Notes under the pieces: generated by a model
What the model was told of the DNA's origin: nothing
Databases searched by the model: none
Seen by the model: only the letters and a program-made list of their open reading frames with translations
Shown here: positions 1-8,208 of the stretch, piece after piece
Layout: each line of letters begins with the position of its first letter
Position numbering within the stretch: position 1 is the stretch's first letter
DNA from: Acetofilamentum sp.
GTDB taxonomy: Bacteria; Bacteroidota; Bacteroidia; Bacteroidales; JAFGUD01
DNA length: 20,262 bases
Assembly: GCA_020722645.1 (NCBI GenBank)
Contig: DYKL01000019.1
Location: forward strand, 1 to 20,262
Direction of reading: 5' to 3'
Translations under genes and position numbers: made by a program

Positions 1-10
1 TTTTTCTTAG

Positions 11-553
11 CTATCGCCTGTAAAACCTGAAAAGTTGTAAGTAAGTTCCGGTTAAAAGTGTTGTTAAGTATTCATTTTGATATTTTTCGAACAAAGTGGA
101 ATATGCATTTCCTTCAATAATATATAAAATAGCATAGTCAGGTGTCTTTTCAATAGCTTTTTCAATATATTGAATAGCTTTTTCATATTCATCACGTGAT
201 GTATAGAAATAAATAAGACTATAAATAATTTTTGTTTCCTCGGGGTATTTTCTATTACCTTTTTTAAGCACTTTTTCTGCAGCTAAGGAATCATTTTTTT
301 CGTATAAAACTTGAGCCATATATTGATGACAAGTACCTATTTCATATTCATTTTTTATAGATAACTCAAAATAATTTAAAGCTTTTTCGCTATTTTTTGC
401 ATTATAAGCAAAAATGCCTGCAAAATAAGCCATAGCACCTATATCTACTGTGTCATCTTTTGCTTTATATTTTAAAAGTTCAAAACATTTTTCCAAATCA
501 ATTAAAGCAGTGATATAATCTTCGGCATAAAATTTTTCGATAGATTCATTCAT
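11..553 (-). pseudogene. C-terminal part of broken TPR protein (downstream of nonsense codon)
   Basis: This reading frame is the downstream half of the TPR protein whose front half lies at 569-1075. Both are in the same frame, separated only by TAG (569-571) and five codons reading LRDNL, which are intact in the neighbouring paralogue at 1332-2816. Its 180 residues start at an internal methionine (MNESIEKF) and match the paralogue's TPR region closely, for example DLEKCFELLKYKA, AMAYFAGIFAYNA and QVLYEKNDS. After about residue 161 (YQNEYL) the similarity stops. The frame then runs through an unrelated tail to a stop, without the last 170 or so residues of the paralogue. It could be translated from the internal ATG, but it would lack a signal peptide. 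I read it as a decaying duplicate. The far end lies close to the window edge, so what happened to the missing C-terminus cannot be seen. Confidence 0.7.
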
Positions 554-568
554 TAAGTTATCTCTCAG

Positions 569-1075
569 CTATTTTATTTCGTTTACCGTTGAATTTTTGG
601 TTATATATTTTTTTCCTACATTAAGTTCAATTGCTTTTGTATATGCTTCATAAGCTTTGCCTAATGCTCCGGGAAATGAAATTTCGGTTTCTTCCCAGTG
701 AGATACTAAACCGTCTTTGTCTATATATATCTTAATACATTCATATTCCCAAATAGTAAAATCACCTTCGACGTATGTTTTCAATGGTTTTCCGTAAAAT
801 GGTTTTGGATTACTTTCTGAGATTCCTAAAAAAGGAATTATATCTGCATTTATACCTTCTGCTAAATATTTGAAATTTACGGAATATGCATCTATAAATA
901 TTTTCCCTCTGTTTCCCCAAGTTTCAGGTTTTATGTTTTTTTTAGGATTTTGTATTTCAGTATCACTTTTTTTAATTTTTTTTGTTAATGAATCTTTTTC
1001 TGTTTGATTTTTTTGAGCAGAAACTATATTAAACAATATAAAAAATGCTATTAATAAAATTAAATTTTTCTTCAT
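569..1075 (-). pseudogene. N-terminal part of broken secreted TPR protein
   Basis: This 168-residue frame begins with a signal peptide (MKKNLILLIAFFILFNIVSA, then Q). It continues into a domain shared with the paralogue at 1332-2816 and stops at TAG (569-571), where the paralogue has GAG (2313-2315). The only base difference within that codon is one substitution. Identity to the paralogue is moderate over about the first 110 residues, then almost complete from VSHWEETEISFPGALGKAYE to STVNEIK. The truncated product would be a secreted protein without TPRs. A short functional protein is possible, but the exact continuation of the frame after the stop makes a nonsense mutation the simplest reading. 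Sequencing error at this base cannot be excluded. Confidence 0.75.
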
Positions 1076-1100
1076 ATAAATAATTTAAAATTATATTTAT

Positions 1101-1254
1101 GAGTTCAGTATAAAAAGGTCGTAAAAAGCAAACCCAAACCAGCAACTATTTGATTATCAAATAGTTAGAATTGATTTATCATTCTTTGTAAAACACTATA
1201 AATCAAGTAGTTGTGTTTTATTTCTTTTTTTTGATGGCTTTTTAGACCGGACTC
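1101..1254. mobile_element. Short inverted-repeat (MITE-like) element 1
   Basis: A 154-bp non-coding segment lies between the two paralogous TPR genes. Its ends are imperfect inverted repeats: the left end gagttcagtataaaaag at 1101-1117 against the reverse complement of the right end, gagtccggtctaaaaag, with 14 of 17 matches. It is flanked on both sides by atttat (1095-1100 and 1255-1260), a possible target-site duplication, though in AT-rich DNA. Inside are a 9-bp hairpin at 1144-1166 and a weaker 7-bp pairing between 1190-1196 and 1213-1219. Its right-hand 20 bases recur exactly at 8090-8109 in a second element. No transposase is encoded, so it would be a non-autonomous derivative. I cannot name the insertion sequence family. 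Confidence 0.55.
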
Positions 1255-1306
1255 ATTTATTAATTATTTTATATCAACACTACCCTATTTTTGTACTTAT
1301 CAACAA

Positions 1307-1329
1307 AAAAGTCGCATAAAGCGACTTTT
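1307..1329. terminator. Terminator after the intact TPR gene
   Basis: A perfect 9-bp stem (aaaagtcgc at 1307-1315, gcgactttt at 1321-1329) has a 5-nt loop and lies directly after the stop codon at 1332. Read on the minus strand, the stem is followed by a T-rich run, as expected for an intrinsic terminator of the gyrA/TPR transcript. The plus-strand side is also T-rich. Confidence 0.8.
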
Positions 1330-1331
1330 AT

Positions 1332-2816
1332 TTATTTTTCTAATTCTTCAATTTTTTTCTTCATTTCTTCAGATTCGTCATACATTTGAAGCCTGTAATA
1401 AACTTTTGAAAGAATTTCCATCGTATATATATCCTGTGGATTTAATTCTAATGCTTTTTCTCCGTATTCTTTTGATTTTAAAATATAATCGTTAGCTTTT
1501 TCGTCTAATTTTGTTGTTATATCTTTCAATTTTGTTATACCAGATGAATATTTTTGATAATTAAGGACTGTTTGATAGTAAAAATAAGAAACAGTGTAGT
1601 AATAATCTGCTTTTTTGTTATCATATTCAATACCATTATTATATGCTTCTAATGTTTTGTCGAAATATTCGTTCATTTTCTGTTCAACTGGAGGTAATTG
1701 ACTGTTCAGGACATTTGATTTTTCTTCAAGTATAGGTTTTTGTTTTGCAGGTTCATTTCTGTTTTTGAAGGCTTCTTTATCTAATGAATCTGCAGTTTTT
1801 ACTAATTTAAAATATTTTTGTTCAAAATCATCATAAATTTTGGCGTAGGAATTTCCTTTGACAATATAAAGTATAGAATTGTCAGGAGTTAAAGAAATGG
1901 CTTTATCAATATATTCAAAAGCTTTTTCGTATTCACCTCTCGGTGTATAATAATCAATTAAACTGTAAATAATTTTTGATTCCTGAGGATATTTTTCAAC
2001 ACCTTCTTCTAATTTTTTTAAAGCAGCAGTAGAGTCGTTTTTTTCGTATAAAACCTGAGCAAGATATTGGTATGAAGTACCGATTTCGTATCCATTATCA
2101 ATAGAAAGCTGAAAATATTCAACTGCTTTGTCAGGCTTTTGGGCATTATAAGCAAAAATTCCTGCAAAATAAGCCATTGCACCTACATCTACTGTGTCGT
2201 CTTCTGCTTTATATTTTATAAGTTCAAAACATTTTTCCAAATCTGTTAAAGCCATACTATAATCTTCGGCGTAGAATTTTTCGATAGATTCATTCATTAA
2301 GTTATCTCTCAGCTCTTTTATTTCGTTTACTGTTGAATTTTTAGTTATATATTTTTTTTCAACATCAAGTTCAATTGCTTTTGTATATGCTTCATAAGCT
2401 TTGCCTAATGCACCTGGAAATGAAATTTCGGTTTCTTCCCAATGAGATACAAAACCTTCAGAAATAAAAACTTTTATTCTTTTGTAAACCCATACTTCGT
2501 ATTCACCTTCTATCTTTTTTTCAAGAGGTTCTCCATAAAAAGGTGTAGGGTCTGATTCTGATTTTCCTATAAAGGAAAGAGTTAAAGCGTCTAAGCCCGG
2601 TGCCAATAATTTTGTATTTACTTTATAAGCTTCTAAAAACAAACCGCCTCTTTTTGTCCATGTTGTAACTTTTGCCGATTTTTTTGGGTTTGTAATTTCG
2701 GCATCACTTTTTGCAATTTTCGATTTTAAAGCTTTTATTTCGGCATCATTATTTTGAGCAAAAGTGATAAATGAGATAAAAACAAAAGTTAATAAAATTA
2801 GAATTTTACTTTTCAT
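1332..2816 (-). CDS. Secreted tetratricopeptide-repeat protein, intact paralogue
   Basis: The product is 494 residues with a signal peptide ending FITFA-Q near residue 21, so it is exported, probably to the periplasm. Residues about 22-165 form an unassigned N-terminal domain shared only with the broken copy at 11-1075. Residues about 170-330 contain TPR-like helix pairs (for example AMAYFAGIFAYNAQKPDKAVEY, and a pair ending in SLTPDNSILYIVKGNSY). A lysine/glutamate-rich, probably helical linker follows, and then another TPR-like unit near the C-terminus (YGEKALELNPQDIYTMEILS). TPRs normally mediate protein-protein contacts, and the partner is not evident. The start lies 38 bases after the gyrA stop and I see no promoter box in the gap, so cotranscription with gyrA is likely. 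A terminator follows the stop. Precise function unknown. Confidence 0.85.
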   Translation of the reverse strand: MKSKILILLTFVFISFITFAQNNDAEIKALKSKIAKSDAEITNPKKSAKVTTWTKRGGLFLEAYKVNTKLLAPGLDALTLSFIGKSESDPTPFYGEPLEKKIEGEYEVWVYKRIKVFISEGFVSHWEETEISFPGALGKAYEAYTKAIELDVEKKYITKNSTVNEIKELRDNLMNESIEKFYAEDYSMALTDLEKCFELIKYKAEDDTVDVGAMAYFAGIFAYNAQKPDKAVEYFQLSIDNGYEIGTSYQYLAQVLYEKNDSTAALKKLEEGVEKYPQESKIIYSLIDYYTPRGEYEKAFEYIDKAISLTPDNSILYIVKGNSYAKIYDDFEQKYFKLVKTADSLDKEAFKNRNEPAKQKPILEEKSNVLNSQLPPVEQKMNEYFDKTLEAYNNGIEYDNKKADYYYTVSYFYYQTVLNYQKYSSGITKLKDITTKLDEKANDYILKSKEYGEKALELNPQDIYTMEILSKVYYRLQMYDESEEMKKKIEELEK

Positions 2817-2854
2817 AACGATTTTTTTATTAGTTAATAGATATTTTGTGTTTA

Positions 2855-5485
2855 TTAGTTTTCATCTTCGTCATCTGAATCAACATCGTCTTCATCAATG
2901 TCATCTTCCTCAATATCTTCATCTTCTTCTTCATTTTCTTCATCAATAACACCATCTTCGTCAATAATTTCTTCAAAATCAGCAATGTAATCATCGTTTG
3001 TTAATACATCGTCAGTTGAATTTTCATCATCTTCATTGTTAAGATTTCCGTTTTCAATTTTAGCAACAGATGCAATAGCGTCATTTCCTTTCATTCTGAT
3101 AAGTTTAACGCCTTGTGATGCCCTTCCTAATGGTCTGATTTTATCAATAGCTATTCTTATAGTTATTCCGGCTTCGGTAATAATTATTAAATGGTCATTA
3201 TCAGTAACATTCATAATAGCCAATAATTTACCTGTTCTTTCTGTAATTTTAATAGTTTTTACGCCTTTTCCACCTCTGTTTGTTATTCTATAATCTTCTA
3301 AACGAGAACGTTTTCCAAATCCATTTTCAGAAATAACCATTAGTTGGGATTCGTGATTGTCTGTGCAAACCATTCCAATAACCTTGTCGTCTTTTTGGAG
3401 TTTAATTGCTCTTACGCCGGTTACCATTCTGCCCATATTTCTAACTCTTGTTTCTTCAAATCTTACAGCTTGACCATTTCTTGTAGCAATTATAATATGG
3501 CTTTTACCATTAGTCAAACTAACAGAAATCAACTTGTCGCCTTCTGTTATTTTTATTGCAGAAACGCCTAATCTTCGCTGATATGAATATTTACGCAGAA
3601 CAGTTTTTTTAATTACACCTTTTTCTGTTGCCATAACAATGTAATTGTTGTCTAAAAATTCATCATCAGTTAAGTTTTTGACATTCAAATAAGCAACAAC
3701 TTTATCTTCACTGTCAATCTGAAGAAGATTAAGCAAGTGACGACCTTTTGATGCTTTTGTCCCTTCGGGAATCTCATAGACTTTAAGCCAGTAACATCTT
3801 CCGGAATTTGTAAAGAACAGCATTGTATTGTGCATAGATGCAATAAAAACATATTGTACAAAGTCTTCTTCTCTTGTTGCAACACCCTTTGCTCCTGTCC
3901 CACCCCTTCGTTGAGTTCTGTATTCGCTTAATAATGTTCGTTTTATATAGCCTAAGTTAGAAATTGTTATTACAACTTCTTCGTCAGCGTAAAAATCTTC
4001 GGGATTGAATTCAGCAGTGCCATATTGGATTTCAGTTCTTCTTTCATCGCCAAATTTTTCTTTAACTTCGATAAGTTCGTCTTTAGCAATTTGAAATCTT
4101 AAATTTTCATCTTCAAGAACTTGTTTTAAATAATCAATTTGTTTCATTAATTCGTCGTATTCACTTCTGATTTTTTCACGTTCAAGACCGGTTAATCTTT
4201 GAAGTCGCAATTGTAGAATTGCATTTGCCTGAATTTCGGTTAAATTAAAATTTAACATCAAGCCGTCTTTGGCAATTTCGGGTGTTTGAGAATTTCTGAT
4301 AAGGGAAATAATTTCGTCCAAATGGTCAAGTGCAATGAGGTAACCTTCAAGTATATGAGCTTGTTCTTGGGCTTTTGTCAATTCAAATTTTGTTCTGCGA
4401 ATAATGACATCTAATCTATGCTCAACAAAATTGCTTATAATATCTTTCAAATTAAGCAGTTGAGGTCTTCCTTTAACGAGAGCAATATTATTTACGCTAA
4501 AAGCAGATTGTAACTGGGTATATTTAAAGATTTTGTTGACAATTACATTGGGAATAGCATCAGATTTACAAGTAATAACAACCCTCATTCCATTTCTGTC
4601 AGATTCGTCATTTGCGTGAACAATGCCTTCAATTTTTCCATCATCAGCAAGCTCACCAATTTTTTTGATTTCGAGAGCTTTATTGACTTGATAAGGTATT
4701 TCGGTAAATACAATTCTGGGTTTACCGGAAGAAGATTGTTCTATATGATATTTGCCTCTTACAACAATTCTACCTCTGCCTGTCAAATACGCTTCTTTAA
4801 CGCCTTGATAGCCGTATATAATACCTCCTGTTGGGAAATCAGGAGCTTTTATAATTTTGATAAGCTCATCAATTTCAATATCTTTATTATCAATAAAAGC
4901 ATTTATAGCATCAATTGTATCGCTTAAATTGTGAGGTGGTATATTGGTAGCCATCCCGACAGCAATACCCGAAGCACCATTAATTAATAGGTTCGGTATT
5001 CTTGTAGGCATAACAGTGGGCTCTTCCAGTGATTCGTCGAAATTAGGCTGCATATCGACAGTATTTTTATCCAAATCGGATAAAATAAAATCTGATAATC
5101 TTTTTAATCTCGCTTCGGTATAACGCATTGCAGCGGGGCTGTCATCATCAATTGAACCAAAGTTACCTTGTCCGTCAATACTTGGATATCTTAAAGACCA
5201 AGGTTGAGCCATTCTCACCATAGCAGCATAAACAGAGCTATCACCGTGAGGGTGAAATTTACCGAGGACTTCCCCAACAATACGAGCTGATTTTTTGTGT
5301 GGTTTATTGTAATGAAGTCCTAACTCATTCATTCCATATAATACGCGTCTTTGAACAGGTTTTAGACCGTCTCTTACATCAGGAAGTGCTCTTGAAACAA
5401 TAACCGACATAGAATAATCTATGTAGGCTGACTTTATTTCTTTATCGATGTTAATTTTAATAATCTTTTCTTCTATTTCTGACAT
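2855..5485 (-). CDS. gyrA: DNA gyrase subunit A
   Basis: This is the type IIA topoisomerase subunit that breaks and rejoins DNA and, with GyrB and ATP, introduces negative supercoils. The 876 residues start MSEIEEKI. The catalytic tyrosine is Y122 in AAMRYTEARL, the same number as in E. coli. The quinolone-determining segment reads GKFHPHGDSSVYAAMVRMAQ, with Ser at position 83 and Ala at 87. A GyrA box (QRRGGTG, near residue 525; canonical QRRGGKG) and the blades of the C-terminal beta-pinwheel follow. This separates GyrA from ParC, which usually lacks a canonical box. The last 60 or so residues form a very acidic tail of Asp/Glu runs. A TAnnTTTG box just upstream on the minus strand suggests a short leader. 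The TPR gene downstream is probably in the same transcript. Confidence 0.97.
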   Translation of the reverse strand: MSEIEEKIIKINIDKEIKSAYIDYSMSVIVSRALPDVRDGLKPVQRRVLYGMNELGLHYNKPHKKSARIVGEVLGKFHPHGDSSVYAAMVRMAQPWSLRYPSIDGQGNFGSIDDDSPAAMRYTEARLKRLSDFILSDLDKNTVDMQPNFDESLEEPTVMPTRIPNLLINGASGIAVGMATNIPPHNLSDTIDAINAFIDNKDIEIDELIKIIKAPDFPTGGIIYGYQGVKEAYLTGRGRIVVRGKYHIEQSSSGKPRIVFTEIPYQVNKALEIKKIGELADDGKIEGIVHANDESDRNGMRVVITCKSDAIPNVIVNKIFKYTQLQSAFSVNNIALVKGRPQLLNLKDIISNFVEHRLDVIIRRTKFELTKAQEQAHILEGYLIALDHLDEIISLIRNSQTPEIAKDGLMLNFNLTEIQANAILQLRLQRLTGLEREKIRSEYDELMKQIDYLKQVLEDENLRFQIAKDELIEVKEKFGDERRTEIQYGTAEFNPEDFYADEEVVITISNLGYIKRTLLSEYRTQRRGGTGAKGVATREEDFVQYVFIASMHNTMLFFTNSGRCYWLKVYEIPEGTKASKGRHLLNLLQIDSEDKVVAYLNVKNLTDDEFLDNNYIVMATEKGVIKKTVLRKYSYQRRLGVSAIKITEGDKLISVSLTNGKSHIIIATRNGQAVRFEETRVRNMGRMVTGVRAIKLQKDDKVIGMVCTDNHESQLMVISENGFGKRSRLEDYRITNRGGKGVKTIKITERTGKLLAIMNVTDNDHLIIITEAGITIRIAIDKIRPLGRASQGVKLIRMKGNDAIASVAKIENGNLNNEDDENSTDDVLTNDDYIADFEEIIDEDGVIDEENEEEDEDIEEDDIDEDDVDSDDEDEN

Positions 5486-5512
5486 TTTCTATTATTTTCA
5501 AAATTCAATCAG

Positions 5513-5520
5513 CAAAAGTA
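5513..5520 (-). promoter_or_regulatory. Probable gyrA -7 promoter box
   Basis: On the minus strand this reads TACTTTTG, a perfect match to the Bacteroidota -7 consensus TAnnTTTG. Transcription would start near 5506, leaving a leader of about 20 nt before the gyrA ATG. I do not see a clear TTG-type -33 element about 20 nt upstream. The rest of the 5521-5769 divergent gap is AT-rich with no other feature I can support. Confidence 0.55.
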
Positions 5521-5769
5521 CATATTTTGATTGACTTAATAAAATTGAAAATAAACTTTTTTACTATAATTTATTAACAATTTTGAATAAATTTCAAAAA
5601 AGTAATTATTTAAAACTATTTTTATTGATTATTTGAGTAATATCTCAGATTTTTTAAAAAGTATTTATTGTAATTTCATTTTTTTTTCAAAACTATTCAT
5701 TTGAGTATTTTATTTTATTTATTTTTATAAAAAAAATTAAACTATTGTAAAATTTATAAATTATTGAAA

Positions 5770-7986
5770 ATGAAAAAATTAGTCTTATTTTTTATTAGTT
5801 TAACCTTGTTTCTCAATTTGTTTTCGCAGGTTAATTATCAGAAGTTAGAATTAGTTAAAATAGTTGATTATGCTTATTGGCCAAGCTCTGTATGGGGTAT
5901 TAACTCAATGAATGATGGAGAACATTACACTGTTTTTGAATATGACAGAAGCACATATTCAAGTTTAATCAATAAATACAACTATAAAACAGGTGAAAAA
6001 ATTGAAACAATTGTTAATTTAACAGGATTATCAGTTGGATTGGTATCATATCAATACAAATTCAGCAACGATGAAAAGAAAATCTTAATTTATGCTGATA
6101 AAGAAGAAATATACAGGTATTCATTTTTGGCAAATTATTATGTTTATGATATTGCCAAAAAAGAGTTGATAAAAGTATCCGAAAACGGAATGCAACAAAT
6201 AGCTGATTTATCGCCTGATGGTCAGAAAGTAGCATTTATCAGGGAAAATAATATTTATATAAAAGATTTGACAACAAAAGAAGAAAAACAAATAACAACA
6301 GACGGAAAAAAGAATAGCATAATAAATGGTATTCCGGATTGGGTTTACGAAGAAGAATTTGAATTTAATCAAGCATATCAGTGGTCACCTGATGGCAAAT
6401 ATTTAGCTTACATTAAGTTTGATGAAAGTGATGTAAAAGAATTTACATTATTGAAATATGCCGGTGAATCGCCACGAAACGAAGATTTTTCTTTATATCC
6501 GGGACAATATACCTTCAAATATCCCAAAGCCGGCGAGGATAATTCAAAAATCAGTTTACATATCTACAATATCGAAAACGGAAATACATCAAATATTGAA
6601 GTCTGCAAAGAGCAGGATATATATTTTCCGCGTATTTTCTGGAATAATGACGGAAGTAAACTAATTGTAGAAAAATTGAACAGAGAACAAAACGAACTGA
6701 TTTTGTTTGCTGTAAATCCTCAAAATAATGAAGTTCAAAAGATATTGACCGAAAAAAACAAGTATTATATCGACGATAACACATACGACAACATTGTTTT
6801 TTTAGAAAACAACAAAAATTTTATAATTTTAAGCGAAAGAGATGGTTTTAGTCATTTATATTTGTATGATTTAGAAGGAAATTTAGTTAATCAAATAACA
6901 AAAGGAGAATATGATGTTACCGATTTCATCGGTTATGATGTTAACAACGATATAATTTACTATCAATCAACAGAATCATCACCATTAAACAGAGATATTT
7001 ACTCTATTAGAACAGACGGAAAAAAGAAGAAAAAGATAAATGTAAATGATGGAACAAATGAAATTGAATTCAGCAAAGGATATAAATATTACATCAACAC
7101 TTTTTCAGATATTAAAACCCCAAACTACGTTACACTTCACAATTCAAAAGGAAATGTTTTAAGGGTTTTGGAAGATAATTCTGATTTAAAAGCAATTATA
7201 AAGACTTTTGGCGGAGAAAACAAAAGCTTTTTCAAATTTAAGACATCAGAAGGAGTTGAATTAAACGGTTACAGAATTGTCCCGCCTGATTTTGATTCTA
7301 CAAAAGTTTATCCGGCAATATTAACACAATACAGCGGACCAAATTCACAAAGTGTTCTGAATTCCTGGGAATTTGGCTGGGAAAACTATCTTGCACAACA
7401 AGGATTTGTAATATTTTGTGTAGATCCAAGAGGTACCGGCGGCAGAGGTGAAGAATTCAGAAAATGTACATACAAGCAACTCGGTAAATATGAAACAATA
7501 GATTTGGTAGAAGCAGGCAAATATATCGGAAAACTTTCGTATATAGATGAAAACAAATTAGGTATCTGGGGCTGGAGTTATGGCGGTTTTATGGTTTTGA
7601 ACGTTATGACAAAAGGCAAAGGCGTTTTTAACACAGGCGTATCAGTTGCACCGGTTACAAACTGGCGATATTACGACAATATATATACCGAACGTTATAT
7701 GGGAAAACCACAGGATAATCCAAGTGGCTATGATGATAATTCACCATTAAATTATGCAAAAGATTTACAAGGTAATTTGTTTTTGGCATTCGGTACAGCC
7801 GATGACAATGTTCATCCACAAAATTCTTACGAATTTATAGCAAAACTCATTGAAGCAAACAAAGAATTTACAACAATGCCTTATATTAATCGAAATCACG
7901 GCATTTATGGAGATACTCACAATACAAGTTTACATTTATACACTTTAAAGACTAAATTTTTCATTAAACATTTAATTAATGAATAA
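5770..7986 (+). CDS. S9 family dipeptidyl-peptidase IV-type serine peptidase
   Basis: An exported prolyl-oligopeptidase-family peptidase, most like DPP-IV, which removes X-Pro/X-Ala dipeptides from peptide N-termini. I start at ATG 5770 (MKKLVLFFISLTLFLNLFSQ, a clear signal peptide) rather than the in-frame TTG at 5764. Residues about 30-480 are the beta-propeller. They include R116 in YRYSFLANYYVYD, aligning with the substrate-contacting Arg of DPP-IV, and the glutamate motif DWVYEEEF with E194-E196, which anchors the free N-terminus of the substrate. The C-terminal alpha/beta hydrolase carries the triad S603 (GWSYGG), D678 (GTADDNVHP) and H710 (NRNHGIYG). At 738 residues the length is normal for the family. 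The related prolyl tripeptidyl peptidase shares most of these motifs, so the exact specificity is inferred. Likely role: peptide nutrition in the periplasm or at the cell surface. Confidence 0.93.
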   Translation: MKKLVLFFISLTLFLNLFSQVNYQKLELVKIVDYAYWPSSVWGINSMNDGEHYTVFEYDRSTYSSLINKYNYKTGEKIETIVNLTGLSVGLVSYQYKFSNDEKKILIYADKEEIYRYSFLANYYVYDIAKKELIKVSENGMQQIADLSPDGQKVAFIRENNIYIKDLTTKEEKQITTDGKKNSIINGIPDWVYEEEFEFNQAYQWSPDGKYLAYIKFDESDVKEFTLLKYAGESPRNEDFSLYPGQYTFKYPKAGEDNSKISLHIYNIENGNTSNIEVCKEQDIYFPRIFWNNDGSKLIVEKLNREQNELILFAVNPQNNEVQKILTEKNKYYIDDNTYDNIVFLENNKNFIILSERDGFSHLYLYDLEGNLVNQITKGEYDVTDFIGYDVNNDIIYYQSTESSPLNRDIYSIRTDGKKKKKINVNDGTNEIEFSKGYKYYINTFSDIKTPNYVTLHNSKGNVLRVLEDNSDLKAIIKTFGGENKSFFKFKTSEGVELNGYRIVPPDFDSTKVYPAILTQYSGPNSQSVLNSWEFGWENYLAQQGFVIFCVDPRGTGGRGEEFRKCTYKQLGKYETIDLVEAGKYIGKLSYIDENKLGIWGWSYGGFMVLNVMTKGKGVFNTGVSVAPVTNWRYYDNIYTERYMGKPQDNPSGYDDNSPLNYAKDLQGNLFLAFGTADDNVHPQNSYEFIAKLIEANKEFTTMPYINRNHGIYGDTHNTSLHLYTLKTKFFIKHLINE

Positions 7987-7992
7987 AAAATG

Positions 7993-8108
7993 GAGTTTAG
8001 TCTATAAAGTTCATAAAGTTGAAAGTTCATAATGTTAATACATTGATAATCACCTATTTGTGTTTGACTTTTAAGACACTTTTAGGGCAGGCTTTTTAGA
8101 CCGGACTC
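7993..8108. mobile_element. Short inverted-repeat (MITE-like) element 2
   Basis: A 116-bp non-coding segment lies six bases after the peptidase stop codon. The left end gagtttagtctataaag (7993-8009) matches the reverse complement of the right end at 13 of 17 positions, and the left end of element 1 at 14 of 17. It is bordered by the 7-bp direct repeat aaaaatg at 7986-7992 and 8109-8115, consistent with a target-site duplication. The right-hand 20 bases are identical to those of element 1. The left half contains degenerate 9-nt units of the type cataaagtt, which may inflate the apparent end similarity. No coding capacity. Confidence 0.55.
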
Positions 8109-8178
8109 AAAAATGTTTAAAAAATAGTGATTTAAGATTTGTATCAGAACAGACACCAGCCAGAGACGTAACAAAAAT

Positions 8179-8205
8179 AAGTTGAAAGTTTATAGGTTTC
8201 AACTT
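8179..8205. terminator. Bidirectional terminator between convergent genes
   Basis: A 9-bp perfect stem (aagttgaaa 8179-8187, tttcaactt 8197-8205) with a 9-nt loop is followed by a T run to 8210 on the plus strand. The minus-strand side is T-rich too. It lies between the plus-strand peptidase gene and the end of the minus-strand kinase gene and can serve both. Confidence 0.75.
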
Positions 8206-8208
8206 TTT

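Noticed and set aside
3036..3293. Reading frames opposite gyrA, including a plus-strand frame of 85 codons.
   Set aside because: They are shadows of the gyrA frame with no promoter or recognisable domain.
5225..5239. GyrA position 87 is Ala while E. coli has Asp, a site linked to quinolone resistance.
   Set aside because: Ser83 is intact, and position 87 varies between phyla. Without sequences from close relatives a resistance mutation cannot be inferred.
5764..5769. TTG at 5764 as the peptidase start.
   Set aside because: ATG at 5770 gives a standard signal peptide with two lysines after the methionine. The TTG adds only two residues.
8138..8172. A GC-richer patch (cagacaccagccagagacg) between element 2 and the terminator.
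   Set aside because: It looked like part of another dispersed repeat, but there is no second copy in the window and no structure to support a call.
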